The position numbers and the translations under genes are program-made. From the NCBI GenBank assembly GCA_051453625.1, contig JBOZIK010000001.1:231601618-231643831 (forward strand): a stretch of DNA of 42,214 nucleotides. Direction: 5' to 3'. The notes under the pieces are model-generated. The model had not been told where the DNA came from. It was given only the letters and a program-made list of their open reading frames with translations, and searched no databases. Shown piece by piece: positions 10,859 through 20,189 of the stretch. This DNA comes from Welwitschia mirabilis. Its lineage: Eukaryota; Gnetophyta; Gnetopsida; Welwitschiales. Every line of letters begins with the position of its first letter. The first letter of the stretch is position 1.

Positions 10859-11424
10859 TTTCCAAGAGTAAAAATTACTACATCACTTTTTTATCATTTT
10901 TGGAATCATTGTAGAACTCATTGACACATCCTCTATCTGACCAAAGATGAACAAAGTAGTTAGTTAATTAATTACACTATACATTCATGAATTGTACTAT
11001 CTTCTTAAGAAGTGTAGAAATATTAATATTAAGCTAGATCTGGTGGAATCTATACATTATGCCATGCCATTATCACTACATTACATTCTTTCTAAAGGTT
11101 GAGATTGAGCCTCAAAAAAGTCTGATTGTAAAAGTTATAGATGAACTTGAAATACCTAAAATGAGTTTAACGAAGATCTAGATTAAGATTGAGTAGAAGC
11201 TAATAGACAAGAGTGGAGTAGGGGGTACTTTGAACCACTATAAATCATGTGTGTCTCTCCATTGGTCCCTTTGTACTTTTAAGTTTTTTACTTTTAGATT
11301 ATTTTTAATTTTTCATTTGCATAATTATTTTAGTATTCATTTTTTATAAGATATCTTATGAATATAATTATTTGATTTTTTAAATCCTATTCACCCCTCC
11401 ATCTAGGATTTTAGATCCTTTATT

Positions 11425-11436
11425 TGGTATCAGAGT
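11425..11436 (+). other. Primer-binding site (initiator tRNA-Met) of S2
   Basis: TGGTATCAGAGT two bases after the LTR end. The standard plant copia primer site is TGGTATCAGAGC, so only the last base differs. It marks the start of the internal region. Confidence 0.9.
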
Positions 11437-11488
11437 AAGATATAATCATTGTTAGATCCTAACAGATCTAGACTCATAAAGCCTAAAA

Positions 11489-12890
11489 ATGAGCAATCCT
11501 TTAGATAGATTTTCTATTGGTAGTTTACCCATGTTTGATGGGATAAACTATGCTTAATAGAAAGCTCATATAAGTATATTTATTATATTTCTAGATGTAG
11601 ACATAGATGAGATCATTTACAATGGTTACATTATGCCCACGCTGACTAAAATAGATGTCCATGAAAATACCATTGTGATAGCAAAAACTTAAGATCAATG
11701 TAGATACTTGTGCTCTTAATGCATTTTTTTGTGTAGTATGTATAGATGAGTTTAAAAGGATCATGAACTATAAACATGCAAAAGAAGCTTAGGACATCTT
11801 TAAAATAGCACACAAACAAACATCTACTATTAAATAGGTTAAACTTTAAATGCTCATTTCCAAGTTCGAAGATATTCATATGAATGAGGAAGAGATAGTT
11901 CGAGAGATTTTTACTAGACTAACAAACATCATAAATTCTATGACAAGTCTAGGCAAAAGAATGAAATAATTAAAGCTAGTTCAAAAAGTATTAGGATCTC
12001 TTTCAAAATGATTTAAGATAAAGGTCACTACCATCAAAGAAAGTAAGAATATCAATTAAATTACTTGAGAAACTATAGGATAATCTTTAAACCTATGAAT
12101 AAAAATTTACTAAAGATAGAAAGAAGAGTCTTGTTTTGAAAAGTTTGTAAGAAAAATATAGATTAGAAAAATTAGATGAAAACCTTAATGATAACAAAGT
12201 TGTCCTTCTAGCAAGGAGATTCAAACGTTTTTCAATGAAAGAAAGAAAGAAGGTGAATCAAGAAGAGGATTAAAAAGAGGTCATTTCAAGTTTAGAAAAG
12301 ATCAAGAAAAAGGAAAGGAGATCTAATGTTATGCTTGCAAAGTTATCAACATGTTATAAATAAATGTTCAAACAATAAAAGAGAGTAAAAAAAGTCAAAG
12401 ACATCATCTTTCATTGCTACGTGGGATAATGTAGATGAAGAGGATGATAGCAGCTCAGGTTAAGAATAAGATGGAGATCGAAGACTTTCATTCATGGTAA
12501 TAGTACCTCTCTTAAAGAACTTATCTTATTCATCTAAATCTAATGATCTAGATCTTATTGAAGAATATTAAAATGAACTTGAAGACACCTACTAGAAACT
12601 TTACACAAAGTGTAAAAAATTGACAAAATGTATCAATTATCTAAATAAAATAGTAAAGGCTTTAACTAAGGAAAAATGGAAGTTAAATATAAAGTACTAA
12701 ATGATCCAAATTAAAAACTCTAAACTTTCTCTATAGGTAAAGATCTTGTCTCAGTTTGTTAGTAAATTTTCATATAACTTAACTAAATTAGAATAGATGC
12801 TTGAGATATGGAAACTAGTTCATAATAAGAAATGTATCAGATTCATTCCTCAAAGGACATGAAATCAGCAAAATGAGGTATTATGATAAA
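11489..12890 (+). pseudogene. Copia gag of S2, broken
   Basis: It begins MSNPLDRFSIGSLPMFDGIN, typical of plant Sirevirus gag, then IIYNGYIMPT. The UBN2-type core follows with scattered stops: DEFKRIMNYKHAKEA, ISKFEDIHMNEEEIVREIFT, RLTNIINSMTSLGKRMK, VLGSL, KVTTIKESKNIN. A CX2CX4HX4C zinc knuckle (C at 12,327 and 12,336) keeps all four ligands but needs a one-base frameshift correction between the second Cys and the His. Then comes an acidic segment (ATWDNVDEEDDSSSG) and a long charged region. At least ten in-frame stops show it is inactive. The gag/pol boundary is arbitrary, since these elements make one polyprotein. Confidence 0.85.
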
Positions 12891-13480
12891 ATAGTTTTAT
12901 TTCAAAAATTGCATGTTATTTTTGTGGTAAGTTTAGTCATTCTAAGTATTTTGCAATGCTAGAAGATCAATGCTTTTTTTGAATTCTCTTAGTACTTTTC
13001 CTTTTAAGTTTGTTCCAAGAGGAGGTGTATCAAATCTATTGAAAAGGACTAAGTGGATGAGAGCTAATAATTTAAAAAGTCTTTTAGTTTAAAACTCTTT
13101 CAAGGTATCAAACATAAGTAGCTAGTACATGGATAGTGGCTACTCTCAATACATGATGAGGGATAACTCAAGATTCAAATAGCTAAATGACTTTGATGGT
13201 GGATAAGTTACATTTGGTGATAATGGAAGATTAAAGATCAAAGGGATTGGAAGCATTGGTGGAGGTAAATTGCCTAAGATAAATGAGGTTTTTTGTGTTA
13301 ATGGCCTTAAGCATAATTTACTTAGCATTAGCCAAATTTGTAATAAAGGATATAAAGTTGTTTTCAATAGTACAAAATGCAAAGTTAGACATGCTAAAGC
13401 AAATGATCTTATTCTTAAGATGAATAGAATAGATAATATCTAGAGTATTGATCAATCCTTTTTTACATGTTATTTTTCTT
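12891..13480 (+). pseudogene. Second zinc knuckle, aspartic protease and gag-pre-integrase region of S2
   Basis: A second knuckle reads ACYFCGKFSHSKYF (first Cys at 12,914); its fourth ligand, normally Cys, is Phe. The protease active site is seen as YMDSGYSQYM with the catalytic Asp at 13,132, close to the usual DSGCSRHM. Downstream, VTFGDNGRLKIKGIGSIGGG and INEVFCVNGLKHNLLSISQI match the copia protease / pre-integrase region very well. A few stops interrupt the frame. Confidence 0.85.
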
Positions 13481-14466
13481 ATGTAAACCCAAAAGAATTA
13501 TGGCATCAACATTTAGGACACATAAATTATGACTATTTAAAAATGATTATTAAAATGAAAATTATAAAAGGAATTACAAAGATTAATATTAAAAAACATG
13601 GTTTTTGTGATGCATGCCAAAAAGTAAAACAATTAAGAACCTATTACAAAAGCAAAAATCTAATTTTCAAAATAATGCCTCTTAAGCTATTTCATATGGA
13701 TTTGGTGAATCTAGCCCAAACAAAGAGTCTAGGAGAAAAATGTTATTTTTTAACTATGGTTGATGACTATTTAAGATTTACTTGATTTACCTTGTTGGAA
13801 ATAAACCTAAAACATATAAAAGTTGAATTGAAATTTGCAACAAAATTCAAAATAAGAACAATTACATCATTTTAAAAAATTAGAAGTGATCATGAAGGAG
13901 AGTTTGAAAATGATTTGTTTGAAAAATCTTATGTTGACAATGGTATTAAAGATTAATTCTCATCCTCAAAAATACCTTTACAAAATGGAATTATTAAGGG
14001 GGGAAATTATGTCATCTAAGAAATGACTAGAACAATGTTGAATCACAAGAAGATTCCTAAAATGTTTTGGGTTGAAGCTATTAGCACTACTTGTTACATC
14101 ATAAATAGAGTCTACCTTAGACAAGGAATGGATAAAAATCCCTATGAACTTTGGAAAGGAAAATAACTAAATGTTTTATATTTTAAAGTATTTAAAAATA
14201 AGTGATTTATTTTAAAGGATCAAGAACACTTGAGTAAATTTGAATCAAAGGCTGATCAAGCAATCTTTTTGGGATACTCAACTAGAAGTAGAGCTTATAA
14301 AGTGTTTAGCAAAAGAAGCCTAACTATGGAAGAATCTATAAATGTGCAAATAGATGATGTTAACATAAGACATTTTTCTTTAAATGATGAAGAAAAGTTA
14401 TCTCCAAGTACCCCAGAACAAAATAAAGCTCAACTAAAAAAGAAAAAGAGCCAACTAAAGAGATGA
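13481..14466 (+). pseudogene. Copia integrase of S2, catalytic Glu lost
   Basis: The zinc-binding part is WHQHLGHIN (13,501 on), with the Cys pair CDACQ at 13,606 and 13,615. The core follows: FHMDLVN carries the first Asp, IRSDHEGEF the second Asp (13,888). The place of the catalytic Glu, normally QNGVVERKNRT, reads QNGIIKGGN, so Glu is now Lys (13,996-13,998, a G-to-A type change). The C-terminal part (14,230-14,466) is KFESKADQAIFLGYSTRSRA, then YKVFSKRSLTMEESINVQID, an excellent family match. Clean frames span 13,543-13,785 and 14,230-14,466; elsewhere stops and shifts occur. Confidence 0.9.
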
Positions 14467-15660
14467 CTACAAAAATGTTTAAAGAGCTAAAAGATCCTCC
14501 TTTAGATTCCATCATTAAAGACATTATTTCAAAGATTAAAATAAGAAATTTTATGCAAAAATTTTATGCTCACAATTTTTATGCCTCTCAAGTTGAATCT
14601 AAAAAATTTGAAGGGGTAGAATCTCATGAATAATAGATGATGACCATGTAAGATGGATTACAACAAGTCAAAAGAAATATTGTATGAAAGCTTGTTGAAA
14701 GACCAAAGGATAAAAATGTTATTAGAATCAAATGGATCTTCAAGTGTAAGTATGATGAGAAAAGCAATGTAATTAAGAATAATCCTAGATTAGTACCATA
14801 AGGCTATAACCAAATTGAAGGTATTAATGAAACTTTTGCTTCTGTAGCTAGGACAGATAGTATTAGAATGTTTTTAACTTAAGCAACCTTTAAAAATATT
14901 AAAGTTTATTAAATTGATGTGGAAAGTTACTTTTTAAATAAAACCCTTAAAAAACGTATATGTTGAAAAACCTCAAAGTTTTATAGATCCATATAAACCA
15001 AACTATGTGTATAGACTTAAAAAGATATTATATGATTTAAAACAAGCCACAAGAGGTTATTATGAAAAATTATCCACATTTCTAATTGAAAATGATTATA
15101 TTCAAGAAACTATAGATAAAACATTATTTGTTAAGAATCTGAAAAAGGACTTTATTATTATTTAAATTTATGTAGATGACACAATTTTTATATCTGAAAT
15201 GAACGTTTATCAAAAGCATTTACTATTATCATGACAATACATTTCAAGATGAGTATGCTTGGTGAAGTTAGAATGCTACTTCGACTATGAATCAAAAAGA
15301 CAAAAAAATGGAATTTTTATATCTCGATCCAAGTATGAAAAAGATTTTATCAAATGATTTAGGTTAAAAAATGCAAAATCTACTGATACATCTCTGTCTA
15401 CTTTTTGTAAAATTAGTCTAGATGGAAATGGAAAATCTATAGACTAACAAATTTAGAAGTATGATAGGAATTCTATTGTATCTAACAATAAGTATATCTA
15501 ATATAATGTGTAATATTGTTGTGTATGTTAGATAGCAGATCCAACCAAAATAATCATACCTCCAAGTTGTCAAAAGAATTATAAGATACATAAAAGGAAC
15601 ATGCAACTATATATTATGGTATTCAATAGAAACATTTTTTGAAATTGTAGGTTTTAGTAA
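14467..15660 (+). pseudogene. Copia reverse transcriptase of S2, broken
   Basis: Recognisable blocks in order: LVERPKDKNVIRIKWIFKCK, YNQIEGINETFASVART, IDVESYFLN (first catalytic Asp kept), PNYVYRLKKILYDLKQA-like sequence, and YVDDTIF at 15,169, where both Asp of the YVDD site remain. Further on come the thumb region and the RT/RNase H linker. Several stops and at least two frameshifts are present, so no functional enzyme is possible. It is co-linear with integrase upstream and RNase H downstream. Confidence 0.9.
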
Positions 15661-16120
15661 TGGAAATTAGGCTAGGTGTAAAGACAATAGGAAAGGCATA
15701 GGTGGCAATTTATTTCTTTTAGGATCATACTTAGTGGAATGGACTNNNNNNNNNNNNNNNNNNNNNNNNNNNNNNNNNNNNNNNNNNNNNNNNNNNNNNN
15801 NNNNNNNNNNNNNNNNNNNNNNNNNNNNNNNNNNNNNNNNNNNNNNNNNNNNNNNNNNNNNNNNNNNNNNNNNNNNNNNNNNNNNNNNNNNNNNNNNNNN
15901 NNNNNNNNNNNNNNNNNNNNNNNNNNNNNNNNNNNNNNNNNNNNNNNNNNNNNNNNNNNNNNNNNNNNNNNNNNNNNNNNNNNNNNNNNNNNNNNNNNNN
16001 NNNNNNNNNNNNNNNNNNNNNNNNNNNNNNNNNNNNNNNNNNNNNNNNNNNNNNNNNNNNNNNNNNNNNNNNNNNNNNNAAAATGAACTATGAGGTTATC
16101 TCTCCATCCTTTGAGTAGTT
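15661..16120 (+). pseudogene. Copia RNase H of S2, mostly hidden in gap 2
   Basis: Before the gap, ARCKDNRKGIGGNLFLLGSY then LVEW matches the opening of copia RNase H (AGCK.DRKSTSG...FLG..LVSW). After the gap only the pol end is seen (tatctctccatcctt), matching the S1 pol end near 5,185. Gap 2 is 334 Ns at 15,746-16,079. By comparison with S1, roughly this amount of coding sequence is expected there. Confidence 0.8.
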
Positions 16121-16330
16121 GTAGGTTGATCAACTAGATCTTCCATTTGGTCAACTAGATATGGTTAATTGATTAGTTTGAAAACCTAATTCGCTAGACC
16201 TAAAGTAGTATGACCCATGTCTTAACAGGTCAACTTCATCATAACCTAGTTAACTAGACTTATAGGATTATAGTGTAGAAGATAAGGTATTTCAAATCTA
16301 ACTTAATTGACCTCTTTTATAAAATCTTAT
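16120..16330 (+). promoter_or_regulatory. Spacer between pol and extra ORF of S2, with ggtcaac/gatcaac repeats
   Basis: Repeats of ggttgatcaactagatc, tggtcaactagatatgg, acaggtcaac and tagttaactagac resemble the array in this element's own LTR. The same spacer in S1 (5,000-5,175) has similar motifs. A promoter for the extra ORF is possible but unproven. Confidence 0.4.
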
Positions 16331-17413
16331 GGAGCTCAAACCCTTTTAATTATCTTCTAGTCACTTGTTTTTTTCAGATCTAGCTTTTTATTTTAGGTTT
16401 TCTTATCTTTAAGTATCTTCCATGTGTTTGCAATGGTGAAGAGTCTTTCTAGAAGGTAATAAAAAGAGCTAGCAAGCAAATACCTAGGGTATTTTTACTT
16501 TGAAATGTATGAGAAATATCTAGACAATTTTATGGAGAAGTTTAAAAATAAACTTATGTGTTAAGAATGGCTTATTACTTTTAAAAAACTAAGGGAACTC
16601 TAGGATGTGATAAGGCTCTTAAATGAGCTTAATATTTCCTATTTTCTTGATGTCTCAAGGCCTACCTACCCTTTCGTTACTAAGATGTTCTACTGTAATG
16701 TCTTTTTTGATGCTAGCTATAGTATCCTAACAACTTCTATTTTAGGGAAGAAGACTAAGGTTATTGTAAACTTCATTCCTACCATTACAAATCTTTCTAG
16801 AGGAGATTATGAGAAAATTTGGCCCCTTTGTAATTCCATGGAGGATAAGGTAGAGGTAATAAAAGAACTTTTTAGTAAGTTCCATAGGAGAAAAACCAAC
16901 CTCTCCACTTCTTTTCTTACCCTAAAGTATCATTTATTATATTTAATTTTTACCTATAATTACTTACCTTTGATAGGTTATCATAATGAGACTTCTAACT
17001 GTATAGCTTATTTGATGTATTTGGTGAAAAATCAACATACTATTGATGCTCCTACTATTATGTTAAGAAAAATTATCTGTTAGTAAAGTATCACAATACT
17101 AAGGCTTTTCCTTATTTAGGGTTTATTGCTAATATTTGTTGTCATTACAGAGTCTAGTTGCATTTACAGTTGGAAACCCTTAATATTATGTTAGCCATTA
17201 GGCATGTAACATTATCTTATATGCATATATTTATATGTTTTAAGAAATCCTTTAAATCTGCTTCTCCCAAGTAAGCCTCTCTCGAAAAGGCTCTTTTATA
17301 TCTGAAGAGGATATATTCTTGTACCAGGCATATGAAAGAAGCTCTGATCATAGTAGGATATGAGATCATTAACATTTCTAAAGAATCTAGTAGCTCATTG
17401 TAAAAGGCAGTCA

Positions 17414-17415
<2 letters not shown>

Positions 17416-17443
<28 letters not shown>
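17416..17443 (+). repeat. GAA/GAG trinucleotide run
   Basis: Nine Glu codons in a row inside the extra ORF. On the other strand it reads as poly-Ser, a shadow. Confidence 0.85.
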
Positions 17444-17444
<1 letters not shown>

Positions 17445-17553
17445 TTCTAAAAATGAATCTAAGAAGGAAGCCAAAGAATTTGATTCATCTTGTCTTCTTT
17501 ATTGTGTTTTTCATGTTGTGCTTGTTTGTATTCTCTTCTTTATCATTAATGTC

Positions 17554-17566
17554 AAAAGGGGGAGAA
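17554..17566 (+). other. Upstream polypurine-tract-like sequence of S2
   Basis: AAAAGGGGGAGAA, the classic copia polypurine motif, lies about 450 bp before the 3' LTR and overlaps the end of the extra ORF (KRGR codons). Sireviruses are known to carry more than one such tract. The working one is probably the decayed copy at 18,003-18,016. Confidence 0.5.
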
Positions 17567-17574
17567 ATAGTTAG

Positions 17575-18016
17575 TTGAATTTCTATCTTTTATCATTTGG
17601 TATTAGACATTCTAACTTATTTTTAGTAGTACTTCTTAGTTTCTACTAGTTGTAATCATTTTATCTTGTACTGCTTAAGATTAAAGTAATGAAAATGTAT
17701 TTTGTATTACTTTTGTCTTCTATTTTGATGCATATTTAATTTATCATAAATCATAATTTTCTGTTAGATCTTAATGAATATTAAATTTCTCTTAAACTAT
17801 GAATTTTGGCACATATATTATGGATTTTACATGCCTCATAAAATATATTACAAATTGATATAGTGATTGCTCTTATTGACAACCTTGTATAAATCTTTAT
17901 TTTGATTTACATACTAATACTTTTTTAAAAATTAAATGGACATTATTTAAAAGGGAGTTTTTCCAAATTAATATTTTAACTAAGTATAGTTTATAATTAA
18001 TCTCAAAGGACCAAAT
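17575..18016 (+). other. Non-coding stretch between extra ORF and 3' LTR of S2, with decayed polypurine tract at its end
   Basis: AT-rich with no ORF of note. It ends with ctcaaaggaccaaat just before the LTR start at 18,017, which looks like a worn polypurine tract. Nothing else is recognised. Confidence 0.5.
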
Positions 18017-18778
18017 TATTGAGTTAAATATTTGTTAAGTTTTTATCAAACTAACATTTTTTGTTTAGCAAAACATGTTGTATATTATGCAGAAAATATT
18101 TATTCTTATAGGTTAGAAGCTGAAACATTGTATTACAAATTCTTTCTATACTTGATAGTTTTTATATCCTCTAAAAGGTTGTTTAGATTCTTAAAAGATT
18201 GATCAAACTTAAACCTTAATATGTTAAAAATTGATTATAGAGAGGTCAACTGGATTATAAAGGGGATTCACTAGATCTGAGCATCAAGTTTATCACATTA
18301 GATCATCAAGAAATTAATAACATTATTGAGGGGTAACCAAACCTAAGAATCAAATCTTTTACATCTAATCATCAAGGGATCAATTAGATTTCAAATGGGT
18401 CAATTGGACTTGGAGTAAAATGTTTCCATCTTTTATCAGTAAGGGGTTAATTAGACTTTTGAATGATTAACTAAACCTAGATCATAAAATAGTTTTAAAA
18501 TTTTTTCTAGACATGGAATCAAACAGATTAATATGTGAGTGACTAGATATGCAGTCAACTAAATCCTAAGGTGTTAACTAGACATGAAGTTGTAAGAAAT
18601 AAGGATCAACTAAAAGAAGATGAAGCAATCAACTTTAGTAATAGCACTAGATGGGGTTAACTAGACATTTCGAGGGATTAATTGGTTGTGATGGAAATGG
18701 ATTTTTTTAGCCATTTGGACATCCATTTTTATCTATTGAAGAATATTTTCACTTGTAAAAACCTTAAAAATATTCTCC

Positions 18779-18785
18779 TATATAT
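18779..18785 (+). promoter_or_regulatory. Candidate TATA box, S2 3' LTR
   Basis: This is the same tatatattttccaagagt context as at 10,852 in the 5' LTR. Confidence 0.45.
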
Positions 18786-19340
18786 TTTCCAAGAGTCATA
18801 ATCACTGCACCACTTTTGTATTACTTTTGAAGTCATTGTAGAACTCATTGACATATCCTCTATCGGACTAAATATAATTAAAGAGGAGTTGTTATTATTT
18901 GTACTTGGTTAATTAGTTGAACCGTATGTTCATGGATTATACTATTTTTTAAGTAGTATATCAATATTATTCTTGAGCTAAAGATTTGATGGAACCTGTG
19001 CATTACGATCCATCATTATCTGCATTACAATCTTTTTAAAGGTTAAGATTAAGCCTTAGAAAAGTTCAATTGTAAAGATTACAAGTGAATCTAGAATTCT
19101 GAAAAGAGTTTAACAAATATCTAGATCAGGCTCAGATAGAAGCTAACTCCCAAGAGTGAAGTAGGGGGTTTCTTGAAGCACTACAAATTATGTGTGTATC
19201 TCCAATGGTACCTTTATGCTTTCAAGTTCTTTTCTTTTAGATCATTTTTAGTTTTTCATTTATACAAATATTTTAATATTCTTTTCTTATAAAGATAGAT
19301 TATAAGTATATTTGTTTAATTTTTTAAATCCTATTCAGAA

Positions 19341-19367
19341 CCCCCCCTCCTCCCCACCCAAACCCCC
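19341..19367 (-). other. Candidate G-quadruplex motif at the end of the S2 3' LTR
   Basis: On the - strand the tracts are G5, TTT, G3, T, G4, AGGA, G7, which meets the usual four-tract rule with short loops. The 5' LTR has only cacccctcc at this place and the S1 LTR only gtgggggtg. Confidence 0.7.
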
Positions 19368-19391
19368 GTTTTTAGGGTTCTAGATCCTTTA

Positions 19392-19396
19392 AGATG
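19392..19396. repeat. Target-site duplication of S2, right copy (AGATG)
   Basis: It matches 10,112-10,116. The following bases (tactcaggtattgtac) resemble copy B just past the equivalent point (cactctagttttgtat at 23,246), supporting insertion of S2 into the integrase of a gypsy copy. Confidence 0.65.
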
Positions 19397-19419
19397 TACT
19401 CAGGTATTGTACTTTTTTT

Positions 19420-20160
19420 AAAAAAATTTAAGAACCAAACTAAATAAAAACCAATTAATAAAATATAAAAAGTATATAATAATTTTAGAGTAAAATCAAT
19501 TAGAGGAAAAGATAGTAAAAGGATAAAGCCTTGATAAAACCATGTTTGGAATCTAAATAAGAGATGAAGTGATAAATTTCATTAACAAATAATCTCTTAT
19601 TAAATTGTCATAAATCATGTGTATCATTACATAACTCATTCAAGATACTTCTTAAATAATGGATCCAAGAAGTTTTTAAAGGTTCTTTATAATGTTTAAT
19701 AATATTAAGAAGCTCCATAAGAGTTAATTCTAAGAATGAATTATTATCAATAAGATAAGGTTTATCCCAATTTAAAATTCTAAGATATCCCGAGTCATAC
19801 TTTTAAAAAGATTAAGCATTAAAGGGACAAGGTAAAGTGGACATGGGAGGAGAGAAAAGATGTTACTTTAAGTACTTCATATAATTTCAAGAAGAAGAGA
19901 TTGAGAGATAGACTTGTCAAAGTTATGAATCTTATTAACATCAAGAAAAGAAATGTGGCTTTGGAAATTACATGATTGTTCAAAAGGAAGAGACGAAAAA
20001 CATCACCATTATCAAAATCACAAGGTAATGTATAAGTAAAAGTATAAAAAAGGATGTTATTCCAATTTTTACATGAAAGAATAGGTGAAAGAAATGGAGA
20101 AACATGGGTAAAATTTTTATTTTGGTGTGTTGCTTTGGAATAAACAAGTATATCCTTTAT
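19420..20160 (-). pseudogene. Unidentified protein remnant
   Basis: I do not recognise this. On the - strand a fairly clean frame from about 19,798 to 19,502 reads YDSGYLRILNWDKPYLIDNN, SFLELTLMELLNIIKHYKEP and LKTSWIHYLRSILNELC, then one stop, then FNKRLFVNEIYHFISYLD. Upstream (about 20,090-19,930) another frame reads LSCKNWNNILFYTFTYTLPC, DFDNGDVFRLFLLNNHVISK. The amino-acid mix looks protein-like rather than random. It lies between the S2 target duplication and the LTR of gypsy B. It does not match any part of the gypsy or copia proteins seen elsewhere here. Confidence 0.4.
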
Positions 20161-20189
20161 AAAGTTTGACTAAATCTCTATAGAACTAT

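Larger units (their letters stand above)
10117..11422 (+). repeat. 5' LTR of S2
   Basis: It starts TGTTGAG and ends ..GATCCTTTA, followed by the primer site. It aligns along its length with 18,017-19,391. It carries a degenerate tandem array near its start, a conserved TATA-like motif, and a C-rich end before the primer site. Confidence 0.85.
16433..17574 (+). pseudogene. Extra ORF of S2 (transposon-protein domain, acidic stretch, C-terminal membrane segment), broken
   Basis: The ATG at 16,433 opens MVKSLSRR. The longest clean stretch, 16,607-17,083, reads LLNELNISYFLDVSRPTYPF, VTKMFYCN, LGKKTKVI and ends GYHNETSNCIAYLMYLVKNQ, HTIDAPTIMLRKI. This resembles the 'putative plant transposon protein' family by its R.TYP..T..FYCN, GK and G(H)...YL.YL..N...I.AP motifs. 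Later come YLKRIYSCTRHMKEALIIVG, nine consecutive Glu (from 17,416), a Lys/Glu stretch, then a 21-residue hydrophobic segment (17,491-17,553) followed by KRGRNS and stop at 17,572. Stops at several points and at least one frameshift. S1 keeps the same architecture. The position corresponds to Sirevirus envelope-like genes; the function is unknown. Confidence 0.75.
10117..19391 (+). mobile_element. Sirevirus-type copia retrotransposon S2, both LTRs present
   Basis: A 9.3-kb element: 5' LTR (10,117-11,422), tRNA-Met primer site, gag, protease, integrase, RT, RNase H (with gap 2 inside), spacer, extra ORF, second spacer and 3' LTR (18,017-19,391). The order protease-integrase-RT is that of Ty1/copia. 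Assignment to Sirevirus rests on the gag opening (FDGINY..., then IIYNGYIMPT), pol style, large size and the extra ORF. It is dead, with many stops and frameshifts and a catalytic integrase residue lost. The two LTRs differ at 14 of 85 positions in the stretch from 10,760 (including one gap), which implies an old insertion. Confidence 0.9.
18017..19391 (+). repeat. 3' LTR of S2
   Basis: It aligns from tattgagttaaatatttgtt (5' LTR: tgttgagtcaatatttatt) to gatcctttA. The TTGAC-type array recurs in more worn form at about 18,190-18,480. A TATATAT motif is conserved at 18,779. Near its end it has a C-rich run absent from the 5' LTR. Confidence 0.85.

Noticed and set aside
13146-13382. - strand 78-codon ORF
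   Set aside because: It is a shadow of the S2 protease / pre-integrase region.
17217-17474. - strand ORF with a poly-Ser run
   Set aside because: It is the antisense shadow of the poly-Glu stretch of the extra Sirevirus ORF.
19420-20160. Possible reverse-transcriptase motif (DILVYSK) near 20,150
   Set aside because: No second motif in order, and the frame stops within about 25 codons. Too weak to call.
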